From Pseudonocardia cypriaca (GTDB lineage Bacteria > Actinomycetota > Actinomycetes > Mycobacteriales > Pseudonocardiaceae), in contig NZ_VFPH01000003.1 of the NCBI RefSeq assembly GCF_006717045.1, forward strand, positions 124,001-188,000: a DNA stretch of 64,000 nt. Reading direction: 5' to 3'. The notes under the pieces were generated by a model. That model saw only the letters and a list, made by a program, of their open reading frames with translations, was not told where the DNA came from and did no database searches. Made by a program: the position numbers and the translations under genes. This document shows positions 26,407 to 36,110 of the stretch, in pieces. The stretch's first letter is position 1. The number at the start of each line of letters is the position of its first letter.

Positions 26407-27078
26407 CTATACGAGGCGCCGGTCCGACGCCCATCGCGAGAGCTCGTAGCGGTTCGACAGCTGCGTCTTGCGCAGCACGCTCGAGACGTGGGTCTCCACG
26501 GTCTTGACGGAGATGAACAGCTCGCCCGCGATCTCCTTGTACGCGTAGCCCCGCGCGAGCAGGCGCAGCACGTCGCGCTCGCGGCGGGTGAGCAGGTCCA
26601 GCTCCGGGTCGCCAGGAGGAGCCGCGCCGGGCCGGTCGGAGAACACGTCGAGCACGAAACCGGCCAGCCGCGGCGAGAACACCGCGTCGCCCGACTTCAC
26701 CCGCCGCACCGCGTCGGCGAGCTCCCGCCCCGAGATCGTCTTCGTGACGTAGCCGCGGGCGCCCGCGCGGATCACCGCGATGACGTCCTCCGCCGCGTCC
26801 GAGACCGACAGCGCCAGGAACACGACGTCCGGCAGCTCGGGGCGCAGCTGGCGCAGCACCTCGGCACCGCCGCCGTCGGGCATGTGGACGTCCAGCAGCA
26901 CCACGTCCGGTCGCAGGTGGCGGATGGCGGCCACCGCCTCGTCGACGGAGCCTGCCTCCCCCACCACGGTGACGTCCGGGACGTGCCGGTCGAGCTCGGC
27001 CCGCACGCCCGACCGGAACAGGCCGTGGTCGTCGACGAGGAAGACGCGGATGGGCGCGTCGGTCGATTCGGTGGTCAT
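26407..27078 (-). CDS. NarL/LuxR-family response regulator
   Basis: DNA-binding response regulator of a two-component system, 223 residues. The receiver has the acidic pair VDDH, the phospho-acceptor Asp in VVLLDVHMPDG (about residue 61) and the Lys in YVTKT. The C-terminal LuxR helix-turn-helix has LTRRERDVLRLLARGYAYKEIA and VKTVETHVSS. Its ATG overlaps the stop of the histidine kinase (ATGA), so the pair is coupled. By analogy to LiaR/MacR-type systems with PspC kinases it probably answers cell-envelope stress; this is inference. Confidence 0.95.
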   Translation of the reverse strand: MTTESTDAPIRVFLVDDHGLFRSGVRAELDRHVPDVTVVGEAGSVDEAVAAIRHLRPDVVLLDVHMPDGGGAEVLRQLRPELPDVVFLALSVSDAAEDVIAVIRAGARGYVTKTISGRELADAVRRVKSGDAVFSPRLAGFVLDVFSDRPGAAPPGDPELDLLTRRERDVLRLLARGYAYKEIAGELFISVKTVETHVSSVLRKTQLSNRYELSRWASDRRLV

Positions 27079-28394
27079 GAGTTGGATTCCTCCTGCACCC
27101 GCACCGCTGGTGCGGGTTCGTCCTGCTCGGCGGTGCGCCCGTCGACCGGGATGGAGAGGTGCACCTCGGTGCCCTCACCGGGCGTGCTGCGCAGCCGCAC
27201 GGCCCCGCCGTGCCGCTCCATCCTGCCGTGCACCGAGTCGGCGAGGCCGTGCCGGTCGGTGGGCACGGCGTCCGGGTCGAAGCCGACGCCGCGGTCGCGC
27301 ACGAACACGTGCACCTCCTCGGGCTCGACCTCGACGTAGACGCTCACCTCACCGACCTGCGCGTGCTTGGCGGCGTTGACCATCGCCTCCCGGGCGGCGA
27401 GCACGAGCGCGCGCAGCCCGTCGTCGAGGGGGCGGTCACCGACCACGACGGGGCGCACGTCGATCGCGTAGGTGTCCTCCACCTCGGCCGCGGCCGCCGT
27501 GATCGCGTCGGCCAGCCCCTCCGAGAGCGCCGGGTCACCGGACGCGCGCCCGGAACGGCCGTACCCGGTGGGGCCGTACAGCCAGTGGCGCAGCTCGCGC
27601 TCCTGGCCGCGGGCGAGCCTCAGCACCTCGCGCGGCTGGTCGGACTGGCGCTGGATGAGCGCCAGGGTCTGCAGCACGGAGTCGTGCAGGTGGGCGGCGA
27701 TCTCGGCGCGCTCGGTCTCGATGATGCGCTCGCGGCGCTCCTCGGAGAGCTCGCGCATCAGCCGCACCCACCAAGGGATGGTGAGCACGCCGACGCCGAG
27801 CAGGGTGGCCAGCACCGCGAGCATCCCGAACTGCACCTGGGAGAGGTCCAGGTTGCCCAGCAGGAACACCCCGATCCCGGTGGCGACGAACAGCGCACCG
27901 GCCAGCACCCGCCAGAGCGCGGCCCGGCCACCACCCGTCACGCCGTTGACGCCCGACCGCGCCCCTGCCGTCCAGCGCCTGCGCTGCGACTCGTCGGCCT
28001 CCCGCCAGACCACCGCGGCACCGACGGCCGCCACCCCGAGCGGGCCGACGATCCAACCCACCACGGTGTTGCCCAGCGCCGCGGCCGCGAGCCCGGCCCC
28101 GATGCCCAGCGCGGCCAGTCCGAGTGCCTGCTGGCGCTCGGCACGGCCGAGCGGGCGCGCGACCTCCGTGGGCTCCTGCCGCACGAAGATCCACAGCAGG
28201 CCGTAGGCGATGACACCGGCGCCGTTGATCGCGGCGAGCACGACGAACGCCGTGCGCACCCAGAGCACGTTGACGCCGAGGTGGTCGGCCACACCCCCCG
28301 CGACGCCCGCCACGAGGCGGGCGCTGCGCCTGCGCACGAGAGGCGGCGCGCCGGGAGGCAGCGGCGCAGGCACGCCGGCGGCAGGAACTTCCAT
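27075..28394 (-). CDS. PspC-domain sensor histidine kinase
   Basis: Membrane sensor kinase of 439 residues. The N-terminal PspC domain (about residues 20-75, LVAGVAGGVADHLGVN then WVRTAFVVLAAINGAGVIAYGLLWIF) is followed by about four more membrane segments, a HisKA_3 dimerisation helix with the phosphorylated His in EIAAHLHDSVLQTL, and a HATPase domain with AMVNAAKHAQ (N box) and DRGVGFDPD (G box). The ATG at 28394 was chosen because the upstream part of the frame reads antisense to the divergent PspC gene. It is co-translated with the response regulator. Confidence 0.93.
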   Translation of the reverse strand: MEVPAAGVPAPLPPGAPPLVRRRSARLVAGVAGGVADHLGVNVLWVRTAFVVLAAINGAGVIAYGLLWIFVRQEPTEVARPLGRAERQQALGLAALGIGAGLAAAALGNTVVGWIVGPLGVAAVGAAVVWREADESQRRRWTAGARSGVNGVTGGGRAALWRVLAGALFVATGIGVFLLGNLDLSQVQFGMLAVLATLLGVGVLTIPWWVRLMRELSEERRERIIETERAEIAAHLHDSVLQTLALIQRQSDQPREVLRLARGQERELRHWLYGPTGYGRSGRASGDPALSEGLADAITAAAAEVEDTYAIDVRPVVVGDRPLDDGLRALVLAAREAMVNAAKHAQVGEVSVYVEVEPEEVHVFVRDRGVGFDPDAVPTDRHGLADSVHGRMERHGGAVRLRSTPGEGTEVHLSIPVDGRTAEQDEPAPAVRVQEESNS

Positions 28395-28505
28395 CACACG
28401 CCCATGGTCACACGCGTGGGAAGGGAGGACATCGGGGAAACCTCCGGGACGGCTCCGGGCCATCCCCCATCCTCGACGGCGGCGGCGAGAGGCACTCTGA
28501 GCCTC

Positions 28506-29741
28506 ATGAGTCGTACGGACGTCGGCGAGACACTGCGGGAGATGTGGGAGACACGCCCCTCCCGGCCGCGGGACGACCGCCAGGTGGCGGGGGTGGCGGC
28601 GGCGATCGCGCGCCGCTACGACATCGATCCGGTACTGGTGCGGGTCGGGTTCGTGGTGGCGGCGTTCTCCGGGATCGGAGCTGCGCTCTACATCGCGGGC
28701 TGGATCCTCCTGCCCGACACGCCCGTCGATCCGGCTGGCCCGCGGCCGAACCGGCCGCGCACCTGGCTCGTCGTCGCGCTCGCCATCGCCGCCGCGGTGA
28801 CGATGGGGAGCGTCTTCGGGGGCAACGGGCCCGACTGGATCCTCCCGCTGCTGGCCGTGGCCGGGCTGCTGTACCTGCTGCACCGCAGCCGCGGCGACCG
28901 CCACGCACGGGCAGCCGAAGCGCCGACCGTCGCCGCGCCCATGGCCGCGCCGATGGCGGCCGGGCCGTCGCTCGTGAAGGAGCCCACCGGCGCGGCCGGC
29001 AGCACCGAGCCGCCCGTGAACCCGCCTGCGTGGGACCCGCTCGGCGCCGCGCCCTTCGCGTGGGACCTGCCGGAGCCATCGCCCCCGGCCGAGCCGCCAC
29101 CGCGGCGGCTGCCCGTCACCCCGGTGACGCTCGGCCTCGCCCTGATCGCGGGCAGCGCCACCGCCGTGATCATGATGGTCAGCGGCACCTTGACGCTGGC
29201 GAACGTGGCCGTGCTGTGCGGTGTGGTGCTCACGGTGCTCGGCGCGGGGCTCGTCGTCGGGGCGTTCCTGCGGAGCGGGCGTGGCCTCATCCCGTTCGCG
29301 CTGCTGCTGAGCGCTCTCACATGGACGCTTGTCGCCGCGCCCGTGGACCGCTGGCAGGGCGACGGGTACGGCGAGCTGGTCGCGGCGCCCGCCACCGTGG
29401 GGGCGATGCAGACCAGCTACGAGCGCGGCGCAGGCGAGATCGACCTCGACCTGAGCAAGCTCGACCTCGCAGTGCAGCCGGACGGCAACACGAACCCCGT
29501 CCGGACGCGGATCTCGATGGGTGCGGGTGACGTGACGGTGCGGGTGCCGCCCACGGCCGACCTCACCCTCACCGCGCGCGCCGGGTTCGGCGACGTCCGG
29601 TTCGGCGACCAGGAGGACGGCGGGCCGGACGCGCACGTGCAGGTGATCGACGACCTCGGCACGGACGGTGTCCGCAGCGGCCGAGCACTCGTGATCGACA
29701 TCGATGCAGGTCTGGCAGACGTGGAGGTGCGCCGTGGCTGA
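28506..29741 (+). CDS. PspC-domain multi-pass membrane protein
   Basis: 411 residues. The N-terminal PspC domain (about residues 18-75, QVAGVAAAIARRYDIDPVLVRVGF then ALYIAGWILLP) is related to that of the divergent kinase. Further membrane segments lie at about 85-125 and 200-285, separated by a Pro/Ala-rich linker, and the C-terminal 130 residues form a beta-rich domain like the LiaF C-terminus (GAGEIDLDLSKL, MGAGDVTVRVP). LiaF-like proteins inhibit the partner kinase, so a negative sensor role is likely. A CACTCT element 7 nt upstream of the ATG suggests a leaderless transcript. Confidence 0.88.
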   Translation: MSRTDVGETLREMWETRPSRPRDDRQVAGVAAAIARRYDIDPVLVRVGFVVAAFSGIGAALYIAGWILLPDTPVDPAGPRPNRPRTWLVVALAIAAAVTMGSVFGGNGPDWILPLLAVAGLLYLLHRSRGDRHARAAEAPTVAAPMAAPMAAGPSLVKEPTGAAGSTEPPVNPPAWDPLGAAPFAWDLPEPSPPAEPPPRRLPVTPVTLGLALIAGSATAVIMMVSGTLTLANVAVLCGVVLTVLGAGLVVGAFLRSGRGLIPFALLLSALTWTLVAAPVDRWQGDGYGELVAAPATVGAMQTSYERGAGEIDLDLSKLDLAVQPDGNTNPVRTRISMGAGDVTVRVPPTADLTLTARAGFGDVRFGDQEDGGPDAHVQVIDDLGTDGVRSGRALVIDIDAGLADVEVRRG

Positions 29742-29943
29742 GCTCACGAAGAAGGGGACGAGGCGCGGACCCGACTCGCTGGCGCTGGTCGTCGGGCTGC
29801 TCACGCTGGCGATGGCCACGAGCGCGTTCGTCGGCGAGGTGCCGTCGCTGGCCGGCTTCGACGCCCGGTGGCTGCTGGCGGCGGGGGCCGCCGCGATCGG
29901 GCTGCTGCTGCTGGTGGGGAGCCTGCGGGGGCGGCGCCGCTAG
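29734..29943 (+). CDS. Small two-span membrane protein
   Basis: 69 residues from a GTG at 29734 that overlaps the stop of the PspC gene by 8 nt and has GGAGG upstream. Two hydrophobic helices (LALVVGLLTLAMATSAFV and WLLAAGAAAIGLLLLVGSL) with a basic tail. It is coupled to the PspC protein and probably part of the same envelope-stress unit. No family is assigned. Confidence 0.75.
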   Translation: MAELTKKGTRRGPDSLALVVGLLTLAMATSAFVGEVPSLAGFDARWLLAAGAAAIGLLLLVGSLRGRRR

Positions 29944-29992
29944 CAGGGCCGTGAGCGGATGCGCGTGCCGGAGCACGCGCATCCGCTCACGG

Positions 29993-31540
29993 TCATTCCC
30001 ACTCGATGGTGCCCGGGGGCTTGCTCGTGACGTCCAGGACGACCCGGTTGACCTCGGCCACCTCGTTGGTGATGCGCGTGGATATGCGCTCGAGCAGGTC
30101 GTAGGGCAGGCGGGTCCAGTCGGCCGTCATCGCGTCCTCGCTGGAGACCGGCCGCAGCACCACGGGGTGGCCGTACGTGCGCCCGTCACCCTGCACGCCG
30201 ACGCTGCGGACGTCGGCCAGCAGCACCACCGGGCACTGCCAGATGTCGCGGTCGAGCCCCGCGTAGGTGAGCTCCTCGCGGGCGATCGCGTCAGCGGCCC
30301 GCAGCGTGGCCAGCCGGTCGGCCGTGACCTCACCGATGATCCGGATCCCCAGGCCGGGCCCGGGGAACGGCTGGCGGTGCACGATCGTCTCGGGCAGGCC
30401 CAGTTCGGCCCCCACCCGGCGCACCTCGTCCTTGAACAGCGCCCGCAGCGGCTCGACCAGCTCGAACTCGAGGTCGTCCGGCAGCCCGCCGACGTTGTGG
30501 TGGCTCTTGATCGTGGCCGTGCCGGACCCGCCACCGGACTCGACGACGTCCGGGTAGAGCGTGCCCTGAACCAGGTAGCCGACGTGCTCGCTCTCCGCGA
30601 CCTCCGCCGTGGCGGCCTCGAAGACCCGGATGAACTCCCGGCCGATGATCTTGCGCTTCTGCTCGGGGTCGCTGACCCCGGCGAGCGCGTCGAGGAAGCG
30701 GTCGCGGGCGTCGACGGTGTGCAGCTTCGCGCCCGTGGCCGCGACGAAGTCGCGCTCCACCTGCTCGCGCTCGCCGGAGCGCAGGAGGCCGTGGTCGACG
30801 AACACGCACGTGAGCCGGTCGCCGATGGCCCGCTGGACGAGGGCGGCCGCCACGGCGGAGTCGACCCCGCCGGACAGGCCGCAGATGGCGCGCCCCTCCC
30901 CGACCTGGGCCCGCACCGCCTCGACCGTGTCGTCGATGATCGACGAGGTGGTCCAGCCGGGGGTGATGCCCGCGACCTCGTGCAGGAACCGGCGCAGCAC
31001 CTCCTGGCCGTGCGGGGAGTGCCCGACCTCGGGGTGGTACTGCACGCCGGCGAGCCGGCGCACCGGGTCCTCGAACGCCGCCACCTTCGCACGCTCCGAC
31101 GAGGCCGTGACCGTGAAGCCCTCCGGCGCCCGCACGACCGAGTCGCCGTGGCTCATCCACACCGGGTGCCGCTGGGGCAGCCCGTCGTGCAGCACGCTCC
31201 CGCCGCACAGCGCGAGCTCGGTGCGCCCGTACTCCCGGGTGCCGTCGGGCGCCACCTCCCCGCCGAGCGCCTGCGCCATCGCCTGGAACCCGTAGCAGAG
31301 CCCCAGCACCGGAATACCGGTGCGGAACAGCTCGGGATCGACGCTCGGCGCACCCGTCTCGTACACGCTCGACGGCCCGCCGGACAGGATCAGCCCTGCC
31401 GGCTTGCGCGCGACGATCTCGGCCACCGGCGTGTCACCCGGCACGATCTCCGAGTAGACCTGCGCCTCGCGCACCCGGCGGGCGATCAGCTGGGCGTACT
31501 GCGCGCCGTAGTCGACGACGAGGACGGTGGGGGGCTGCAC
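29993..31540 (-). CDS. guaA: GMP synthase (glutamine-hydrolysing)
   Basis: Converts XMP to GMP, 515 residues. The GTG at 31540 starts QPPTVLVVDYGAQYAQLIARR like other GuaA proteins; 26 upstream codons are unsupported. The glutaminase has the nucleophile Cys in VLGLCYGFQAM and its catalytic pair in VQYHPEVGHS, the ATP-pyrophosphatase has the P-loop GLSGGVDSAVAAAL, and the dimerisation domain ends KPPGTIEWE. All catalytic residues are intact. guaB2 and guaB3 lie upstream on the same strand, separated by one opposite gene. Confidence 0.98.
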   Translation of the reverse strand: MQPPTVLVVDYGAQYAQLIARRVREAQVYSEIVPGDTPVAEIVARKPAGLILSGGPSSVYETGAPSVDPELFRTGIPVLGLCYGFQAMAQALGGEVAPDGTREYGRTELALCGGSVLHDGLPQRHPVWMSHGDSVVRAPEGFTVTASSERAKVAAFEDPVRRLAGVQYHPEVGHSPHGQEVLRRFLHEVAGITPGWTTSSIIDDTVEAVRAQVGEGRAICGLSGGVDSAVAAALVQRAIGDRLTCVFVDHGLLRSGEREQVERDFVAATGAKLHTVDARDRFLDALAGVSDPEQKRKIIGREFIRVFEAATAEVAESEHVGYLVQGTLYPDVVESGGGSGTATIKSHHNVGGLPDDLEFELVEPLRALFKDEVRRVGAELGLPETIVHRQPFPGPGLGIRIIGEVTADRLATLRAADAIAREELTYAGLDRDIWQCPVVLLADVRSVGVQGDGRTYGHPVVLRPVSSEDAMTADWTRLPYDLLERISTRITNEVAEVNRVVLDVTSKPPGTIEWE

Positions 31541-31830
31541 CTCACCAGGGTAATCGGCGCTCCCGCCGCGGCCGCCCGCCCGCCCGGGATCGCGGCGAGG
31601 AGCACACCCCCGCTGCACCCGGAGCGCTCACCGCCATTGATCCATGCCACCCGCACACGAACGCTGCCCGCTCCGCAGGGGCGTGCTGCCCACACCGATC
31701 ATGCCGGGTTGGTCAATGCGAGCCACACATGGAGGTGCCGAGGGCGGCAGTGGCGCGCTTTTCGCGGTGCAGCGTGTGCGGGTGCGAACGTCGCGGAACC
31801 AGGCGGCCGTGCGCGCCGTCAGTGCCGGCC

Positions 31831-32709
31831 ATGGATCTCTCCGAACCCTTCCGCGGTTCTCACGCGACCGCCACCGGCCTCCTCACCCCGGGCGTGCTGC
31901 GCGGCCCGCGGTTCCGCCGCCTCTTCCCCGACGTCTACGTGCGAGCCGGCACCGACGTCGACCTCGAGCTGCTCTCCCGTGCGGCGTACCTGCTCGTCGC
32001 CGGTCACGGCGCGCTTGGCGGGTTCTCGGCCGCCGAGCTGCTCGGTGCCAGCTGCGCCGGGCTCAGCGCACCGGCCGAGGTCGTCTCCCCCTACCGGGTG
32101 CGCTCGCACGCCGGGCTACTCGTCCGGCAGGACCGGATCCCGCCGGACGAGCTCCAGCATCTGAACGGTCTCGTGGTCACCACACCGCAGCGCACCGCAT
32201 ACGACCTCGGCCGGCGCACGCCGCTCGTCGAGGCCGTCGTCGCCGTCGACGCTCTGACTCACGTACACGGATTCGACGCGCGGGAAGTGCTGGTCCTGGC
32301 CCGGCGACACCTGGGAGCTCGCGGCAGCGCCCAGCTGCCGCAGGTCGTGGAGCTCTCCGACCGCCGCGCCGACTCGCCGATGGAGACGCGGCTCCGGCTG
32401 GCCCTCCGCTTCCACGGGCTGCCGCTGCCCGCCCTGCAGCACCCGGTCGGGCCGTACGAGCTGGACCTCGCCTATCCCGCGGTCCGCATCGCGGTCGAGT
32501 ACAACGGGCGCGACCATCTCGCCCCCGACCGCGCGCTGCACGATCTCGAGCGCGAGGCGTACCTGACCGCGGCGGGCTGGATCGTGCTCAGGTTCGGCGC
32601 CTACCTCGTCCTTCGGCGCCCGGACCTGGTGGCGGCCCGGGTCCGCGACCGCCTCGCCGCCGCCGCCCGCTCGGCAGGACTGCCGCTGGACGCCCTCGCC
32701 GCGGCCTGA
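31831..32709 (+). CDS. DUF559/Vsr-fold endonuclease-like protein with AbiEi-type N-terminus
   Basis: 292 residues from an ATG at 31831. The N-terminal half (GLLTPGVLRGPRFRRLFPDVYV to GLVVTTPQRTAYDLGRR) is the winged-helix/AbiEi-like region found in many actinobacterial paralogues. The C-terminal domain has the restriction-endonuclease core: METRLRLAL (Glu), YELDLAYP (Asp), IAVEYNGRDH (Glu/His), then LEREAYLTAAGWIVLRF. DNA cleavage is plausible, but no substrate is known and no adjacent partner looks like a toxin. It lies between guaA and guaB3 on the opposite strand. Confidence 0.82.
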   Translation: MDLSEPFRGSHATATGLLTPGVLRGPRFRRLFPDVYVRAGTDVDLELLSRAAYLLVAGHGALGGFSAAELLGASCAGLSAPAEVVSPYRVRSHAGLLVRQDRIPPDELQHLNGLVVTTPQRTAYDLGRRTPLVEAVVAVDALTHVHGFDAREVLVLARRHLGARGSAQLPQVVELSDRRADSPMETRLRLALRFHGLPLPALQHPVGPYELDLAYPAVRIAVEYNGRDHLAPDRALHDLEREAYLTAAGWIVLRFGAYLVLRRPDLVAARVRDRLAAAARSAGLPLDALAAA

Positions 32710-32838
32710 TCGGGACGGGCCGCACGCCAGCGCAGTCCCGTCGACCGTGCCGCACGACCCGCGGCGATCATCGGCGCTTGATCGGTTCGAGGAGCACGCC
32801 GGGGCTGCCGCGGCGACGGCAGTGTGCGGCTCGGAGGA

Positions 32839-33963
32839 TCAGCCGCGGACCGTCAGGCCGACGCGCTGGAACTCCTTCAGGTCCGAGTAGCCCGTCTTCG
32901 CCATCGCCCGCCGCAGCGCACCGAAGAGGTTCACCGTGCCGTAGGGGCTGCGGGTGGGGCCGAGGAGGAGGGTCTCCAGGTCGATGTCGCCCTGGAGGAA
33001 GCCGGAGATCTCGGAGCGGGGCAGCGATGGGTGTGCCACGGCCGAGGTCCAGTAGAGGCCCTGACCCGGGCTCTCGGACGCTCCCGCGAGCTGCTCGCCC
33101 AGCATCACGGCGTCGGCGCCGCACGCGATCGCCTTGGCCATGTCTCCCGAGCCGGTCATCCCGCCGTCGGCGATCACGTGGACGTACCGGCCGCCGGTCT
33201 CGTCGAGGTAGTCGCGGCGGGCGGCGGCCGCGTCGACGATGGCGGTGGCCATCGGCACGCCGATGCCGAGCACGTCGTCGGTGGTGGTGGCCGAGGACTC
33301 GCCGTACCCGACGATCACGCCTGCCGCGCCGGTGCGCATGAGGTGCATCGCCGTGCGGTAGTCGCCACAGCCGCCCGCGACCACCGGGACGTCGAGGGAG
33401 TTGATGAACTCCTTGAGGTTCAGCGGCTCCCCGCCGGACACGTGCTCGGCGGAGATGATCGTGCCCTGCACGAACAGGATCTCGACGCCGCCCGCGAGGA
33501 GGTCGGGGGTGAGCTCGCGGGCGCGCTGCGGGCTCACCCGGGCGGCGACCGTGACGCCGGCCTCGCGCACGGCCTTGAGCGCCTCGGTGAGCAGGCCCGG
33601 CTGGATCGGGGCCGAGTGCAGCTCCTGCAGCAGCCGGATGGCAGCCAGCGGGTCGTCGTCCTCCACCGCCTCGACGACCTTCTCCAGCGCGCCCTCCGCG
33701 TCGGCGTGCCGGGCCCACAGGCCCTCCGCGTTGAGCACCGGGAGGCCACCGAGCTGGCCGATCCGCACCGCCGTCGCCGGCGACACGATCGCGTCGGTCG
33801 GATGGGTGACGAGCGGGATCCCGAAGTGGTACGCGTCCAGCTGCCAGGCGGTCGACACCTCCTGGGAGCTGCGCGTCCGCCGGGACGGCACGATCTCGAC
33901 CTGGTTCAGGTCGTAGCTGCGACGGGCCTCCCGGCCCATCCCGATCTCCACGAGGTCACGCAC
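32839..33963 (-). CDS. guaB3: GuaB3-type IMP dehydrogenase-related protein
   Basis: 374 residues, GTG start at 33963. TIM-barrel of the IMPDH/GMPR family without CBS domains: IGMGREARRSYDLNQVEIVP at the N-terminus, GGCGDYRTAMHLMRTGAAGVIVG and VIADGGMTGSGDMAKAIACGADAVMLG in the core, GTVNLFGALRRAM at the end. The IMPDH catalytic loop GSICTTR is not present in this form, so a GMP reductase-like or other role is possible. In actinobacteria it always follows guaB2, here by 21 nt, as in Rv3410c-Rv3411c. Confidence 0.93.
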   Translation of the reverse strand: MRDLVEIGMGREARRSYDLNQVEIVPSRRTRSSQEVSTAWQLDAYHFGIPLVTHPTDAIVSPATAVRIGQLGGLPVLNAEGLWARHADAEGALEKVVEAVEDDDPLAAIRLLQELHSAPIQPGLLTEALKAVREAGVTVAARVSPQRARELTPDLLAGGVEILFVQGTIISAEHVSGGEPLNLKEFINSLDVPVVAGGCGDYRTAMHLMRTGAAGVIVGYGESSATTTDDVLGIGVPMATAIVDAAAARRDYLDETGGRYVHVIADGGMTGSGDMAKAIACGADAVMLGEQLAGASESPGQGLYWTSAVAHPSLPRSEISGFLQGDIDLETLLLGPTRSPYGTVNLFGALRRAMAKTGYSDLKEFQRVGLTVRG

Positions 33964-33984
33964 GGGTGACCACCCTAGCGCCCG

Positions 33985-35505
33985 TCAGCGCGCCGAGTAG
34001 TTGGGCGCCTCGACCGTCATCGTGATGTCGTGCGGGTGGCTCTCCTTGAGCCCCGCCGCGGTGATCCGGACGAGCTGCGCCTGCTGGAGCTGCTCGATCG
34101 TCTGGGCGCCCGCGTAGCCCATGCCCGACCGCAGTCCGCCGACGAGCTGGTGCACGACCAGCGCGAGCGGCCCGCGGAACGGGATGCGGCCCTCGATGCC
34201 CTCCGGCACGAGCTTGTCCTCGCTGAGCACGTCGTCCTGGGCGTACCGGTCCTTGGAGTAGGACTTGGTGTCGCCGCGGGACCGCATGGCGCCGAGCGAG
34301 CCCATGCCGCGGTAGGTCTTGAACTGCTTGCCGCCGACGAGGATCACCTCACCCGGCGACTCGGCCGTGCCCGCGAGCAGGCTCCCGAGCATGACGGTGG
34401 ACGCGCCGGCCACGATCGCCTTGGTGATGTCGCCGGAGTACTGGATGCCGCCGTCGCCGATCACCGGGACGCCGGCGGCCGCGCACGCCTGCGCGGCCTC
34501 GTAGATCGCCGTGATCTGCGGCGCACCGACGCCTGCCACCACGCGCGTGGTGCAGATCGACCCCGGGCCGACGCCGACCTTCACCGCGTCGGCGCCCGCC
34601 TCGACGAGCGCGGCTGCGCCCGCCCGGGTGGCGACGTTGCCGCCGACCACGTCGACGCTGTGCCCCACCTCGGCCTTGAGCTTCGCGACGGTCTCCAGCA
34701 CGCGGCGGGAGTGGCCGTGTGCGGTGTCGACGATCAGCACGTCGACACCGGCGTCGACCAGGTTCATCGCGCGCGCGTACCCGTCGTCCCCGACGCCGAC
34801 GGCGGCCGCCACGACGAGGCGCCCGTCCGGGTCCTTGGTGGCGAGCGGGTACTTCTCCGTCTTGTTGAAGTCCTTGATAGTGATGAGGCCGCGCAGGATG
34901 CCGTCGCCGTCGATGATCGGCAGCTTCTCCAGCTTGTGGCGGCGCAGCAGCCCCAGCGCGGCCTCCGCGGTGACGCCGACCCGCGCGGTGATCAGCGGGG
35001 CGTGCGTCATGACCTCGTGGACCGGCCGGGAGTGGTCCATCTCGAACCGCATGTCCCGGTTGGTGATGATCCCGACGAGGTGCCCGCCCGCGTCGGTGAC
35101 CGGCACGCCGGAGATCCGGAACTTGGCGCACAGCGCGTCGACGTCGGCCAGTGTGTCGTCCGGGGAGCACGTGACCGGGTCGGTGACCATCCCGGCCTCC
35201 GACCGCTTCACGACCTCGACCTGCGCCGCCTGCTCAGCCGGCGACAGGTTGCGGTGCAGCACCCCCAGGCCGCCGGCGCGCGCCATCGCGATCGCCATCC
35301 GGGACTCGGTGACCGTGTCCATCGGCGAGGACACGATCGGCACCTTCAGCCGGACGCGTCGGGTGACCTGCGTGCTCGTGTCGACGGAGCTCGGCACCAC
35401 GTCGGACTCGGCGGGCAGCAGCAGCACGTCGTCGAACGTCAGGCCAAGCATCGCGAACTTGGGGGGCAGTTCATGGCTCGCGGCCTCGGTCGTCATCGCC
35501 ACCAT
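33985..35505 (-). CDS. guaB: Inosine-5'-monophosphate dehydrogenase
   Basis: NAD-dependent oxidation of IMP to XMP, 506 residues. The barrel is interrupted by two CBS domains (about residues 110-225), which bind purine nucleotides as a regulatory module. The catalytic Cys lies in GPGSICTTRVVAG, the flap in MGSLGAMRSRGDTKSY, and the IMP site in IGDGGIQYSGDI. A second Met three codons in is an alternative start; GGAAAGG lies upstream of the first. First gene of guaB-guaB3. It is syntenic with Rv3411c (guaB2). Confidence 0.97.
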   Translation of the reverse strand: MVAMTTEAASHELPPKFAMLGLTFDDVLLLPAESDVVPSSVDTSTQVTRRVRLKVPIVSSPMDTVTESRMAIAMARAGGLGVLHRNLSPAEQAAQVEVVKRSEAGMVTDPVTCSPDDTLADVDALCAKFRISGVPVTDAGGHLVGIITNRDMRFEMDHSRPVHEVMTHAPLITARVGVTAEAALGLLRRHKLEKLPIIDGDGILRGLITIKDFNKTEKYPLATKDPDGRLVVAAAVGVGDDGYARAMNLVDAGVDVLIVDTAHGHSRRVLETVAKLKAEVGHSVDVVGGNVATRAGAAALVEAGADAVKVGVGPGSICTTRVVAGVGAPQITAIYEAAQACAAAGVPVIGDGGIQYSGDITKAIVAGASTVMLGSLLAGTAESPGEVILVGGKQFKTYRGMGSLGAMRSRGDTKSYSKDRYAQDDVLSEDKLVPEGIEGRIPFRGPLALVVHQLVGGLRSGMGYAGAQTIEQLQQAQLVRITAAGLKESHPHDITMTVEAPNYSAR

Positions 35506-35665
35506 CCCGTCTCGCCTTTCCGACCCCTCCCACCCATCGTATCGGCGGGTGTCCCACCGATCGCGCGGGTCGTACGCGGTCGTTGCCTTGCACCATCATC
35601 CGCTGGTGGCTGCGAGCGCCGTGTGGCCCGGCAAGACCGTCTCACGTGCGAGTATCGTGAGGTTC

Positions 35666-36043
35666 GTGTCACGTGATGCTCTGCCGCCGGACCCGTTCGC
35701 CGGAGATCCGCACGACCCCGCGCTGTCGCTCGACGGCCCGGAAACCGTCGAGCAGGAGTCGCTGAGCGAGGCCGAGCGCGACGAAGTGGTGGCCGACCTC
35801 GCAGATCTCGCCGTCTACCAGGCACTCCTCGAGGCTCGTGGCGTTCGCGGCATCGTCGTCGACTGCGGCGACTGCGGCGAGCAGCACTTCCACGAGTGGA
35901 GCCTCCTGCGTTCCAGCCTCCAGCAGTTGCTCGACGAGGGTCAGATGCGTCCCCACGAGCCTGCCTTCGACCCCGACCCCACCAACTACGTCACCTGGGA
36001 GTACTGCCGCGGCTACGCCGACGCGGTGCTGTCCGACTCCTGA
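35666..36043 (+). CDS. DUF5319 conserved actinobacterial protein (Rv3412-like)
   Basis: 125 residues from a GTG at 35666, placed 7 nt after a TATCGT -10 element, so probably leaderless. Soluble and acidic, with LPPDPFAGDPHDP near the start, a DCGDCGEQHFHEW block that could bind metal through two Cys and two His, and a conserved tail ending YCRGYADAV. It is divergent from guaB and converges on rsdA exactly as Rv3412 does in M. tuberculosis. The function is unknown. Confidence 0.9.
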   Translation: MSRDALPPDPFAGDPHDPALSLDGPETVEQESLSEAERDEVVADLADLAVYQALLEARGVRGIVVDCGDCGEQHFHEWSLLRSSLQQLLDEGQMRPHEPAFDPDPTNYVTWEYCRGYADAVLSDS

Positions 36044-36052
36044 GATCAGGAC

Positions 36053-36107
36053 CGAGCACGACGAAGCCCCCCGATCCGACTGCGATCGGGGGGCTTCGTC
36101 GTGCTCG
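36053..36107. terminator. Perfect 23-bp bidirectional terminator
   Basis: Arms 36053-36075 and 36085-36107 are perfect complements around a 9-nt loop. It lies 9 nt after the DUF5319 stop and 3 nt before the rsdA stop, so one structure can end both convergent transcripts. Confidence 0.92.
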
Positions 36108-36110
36108 TGG

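Noticed and set aside
33964..35665. Purine riboswitch for guaB.
   Set aside because: The 160-bp divergent region shows no conserved purine aptamer core.
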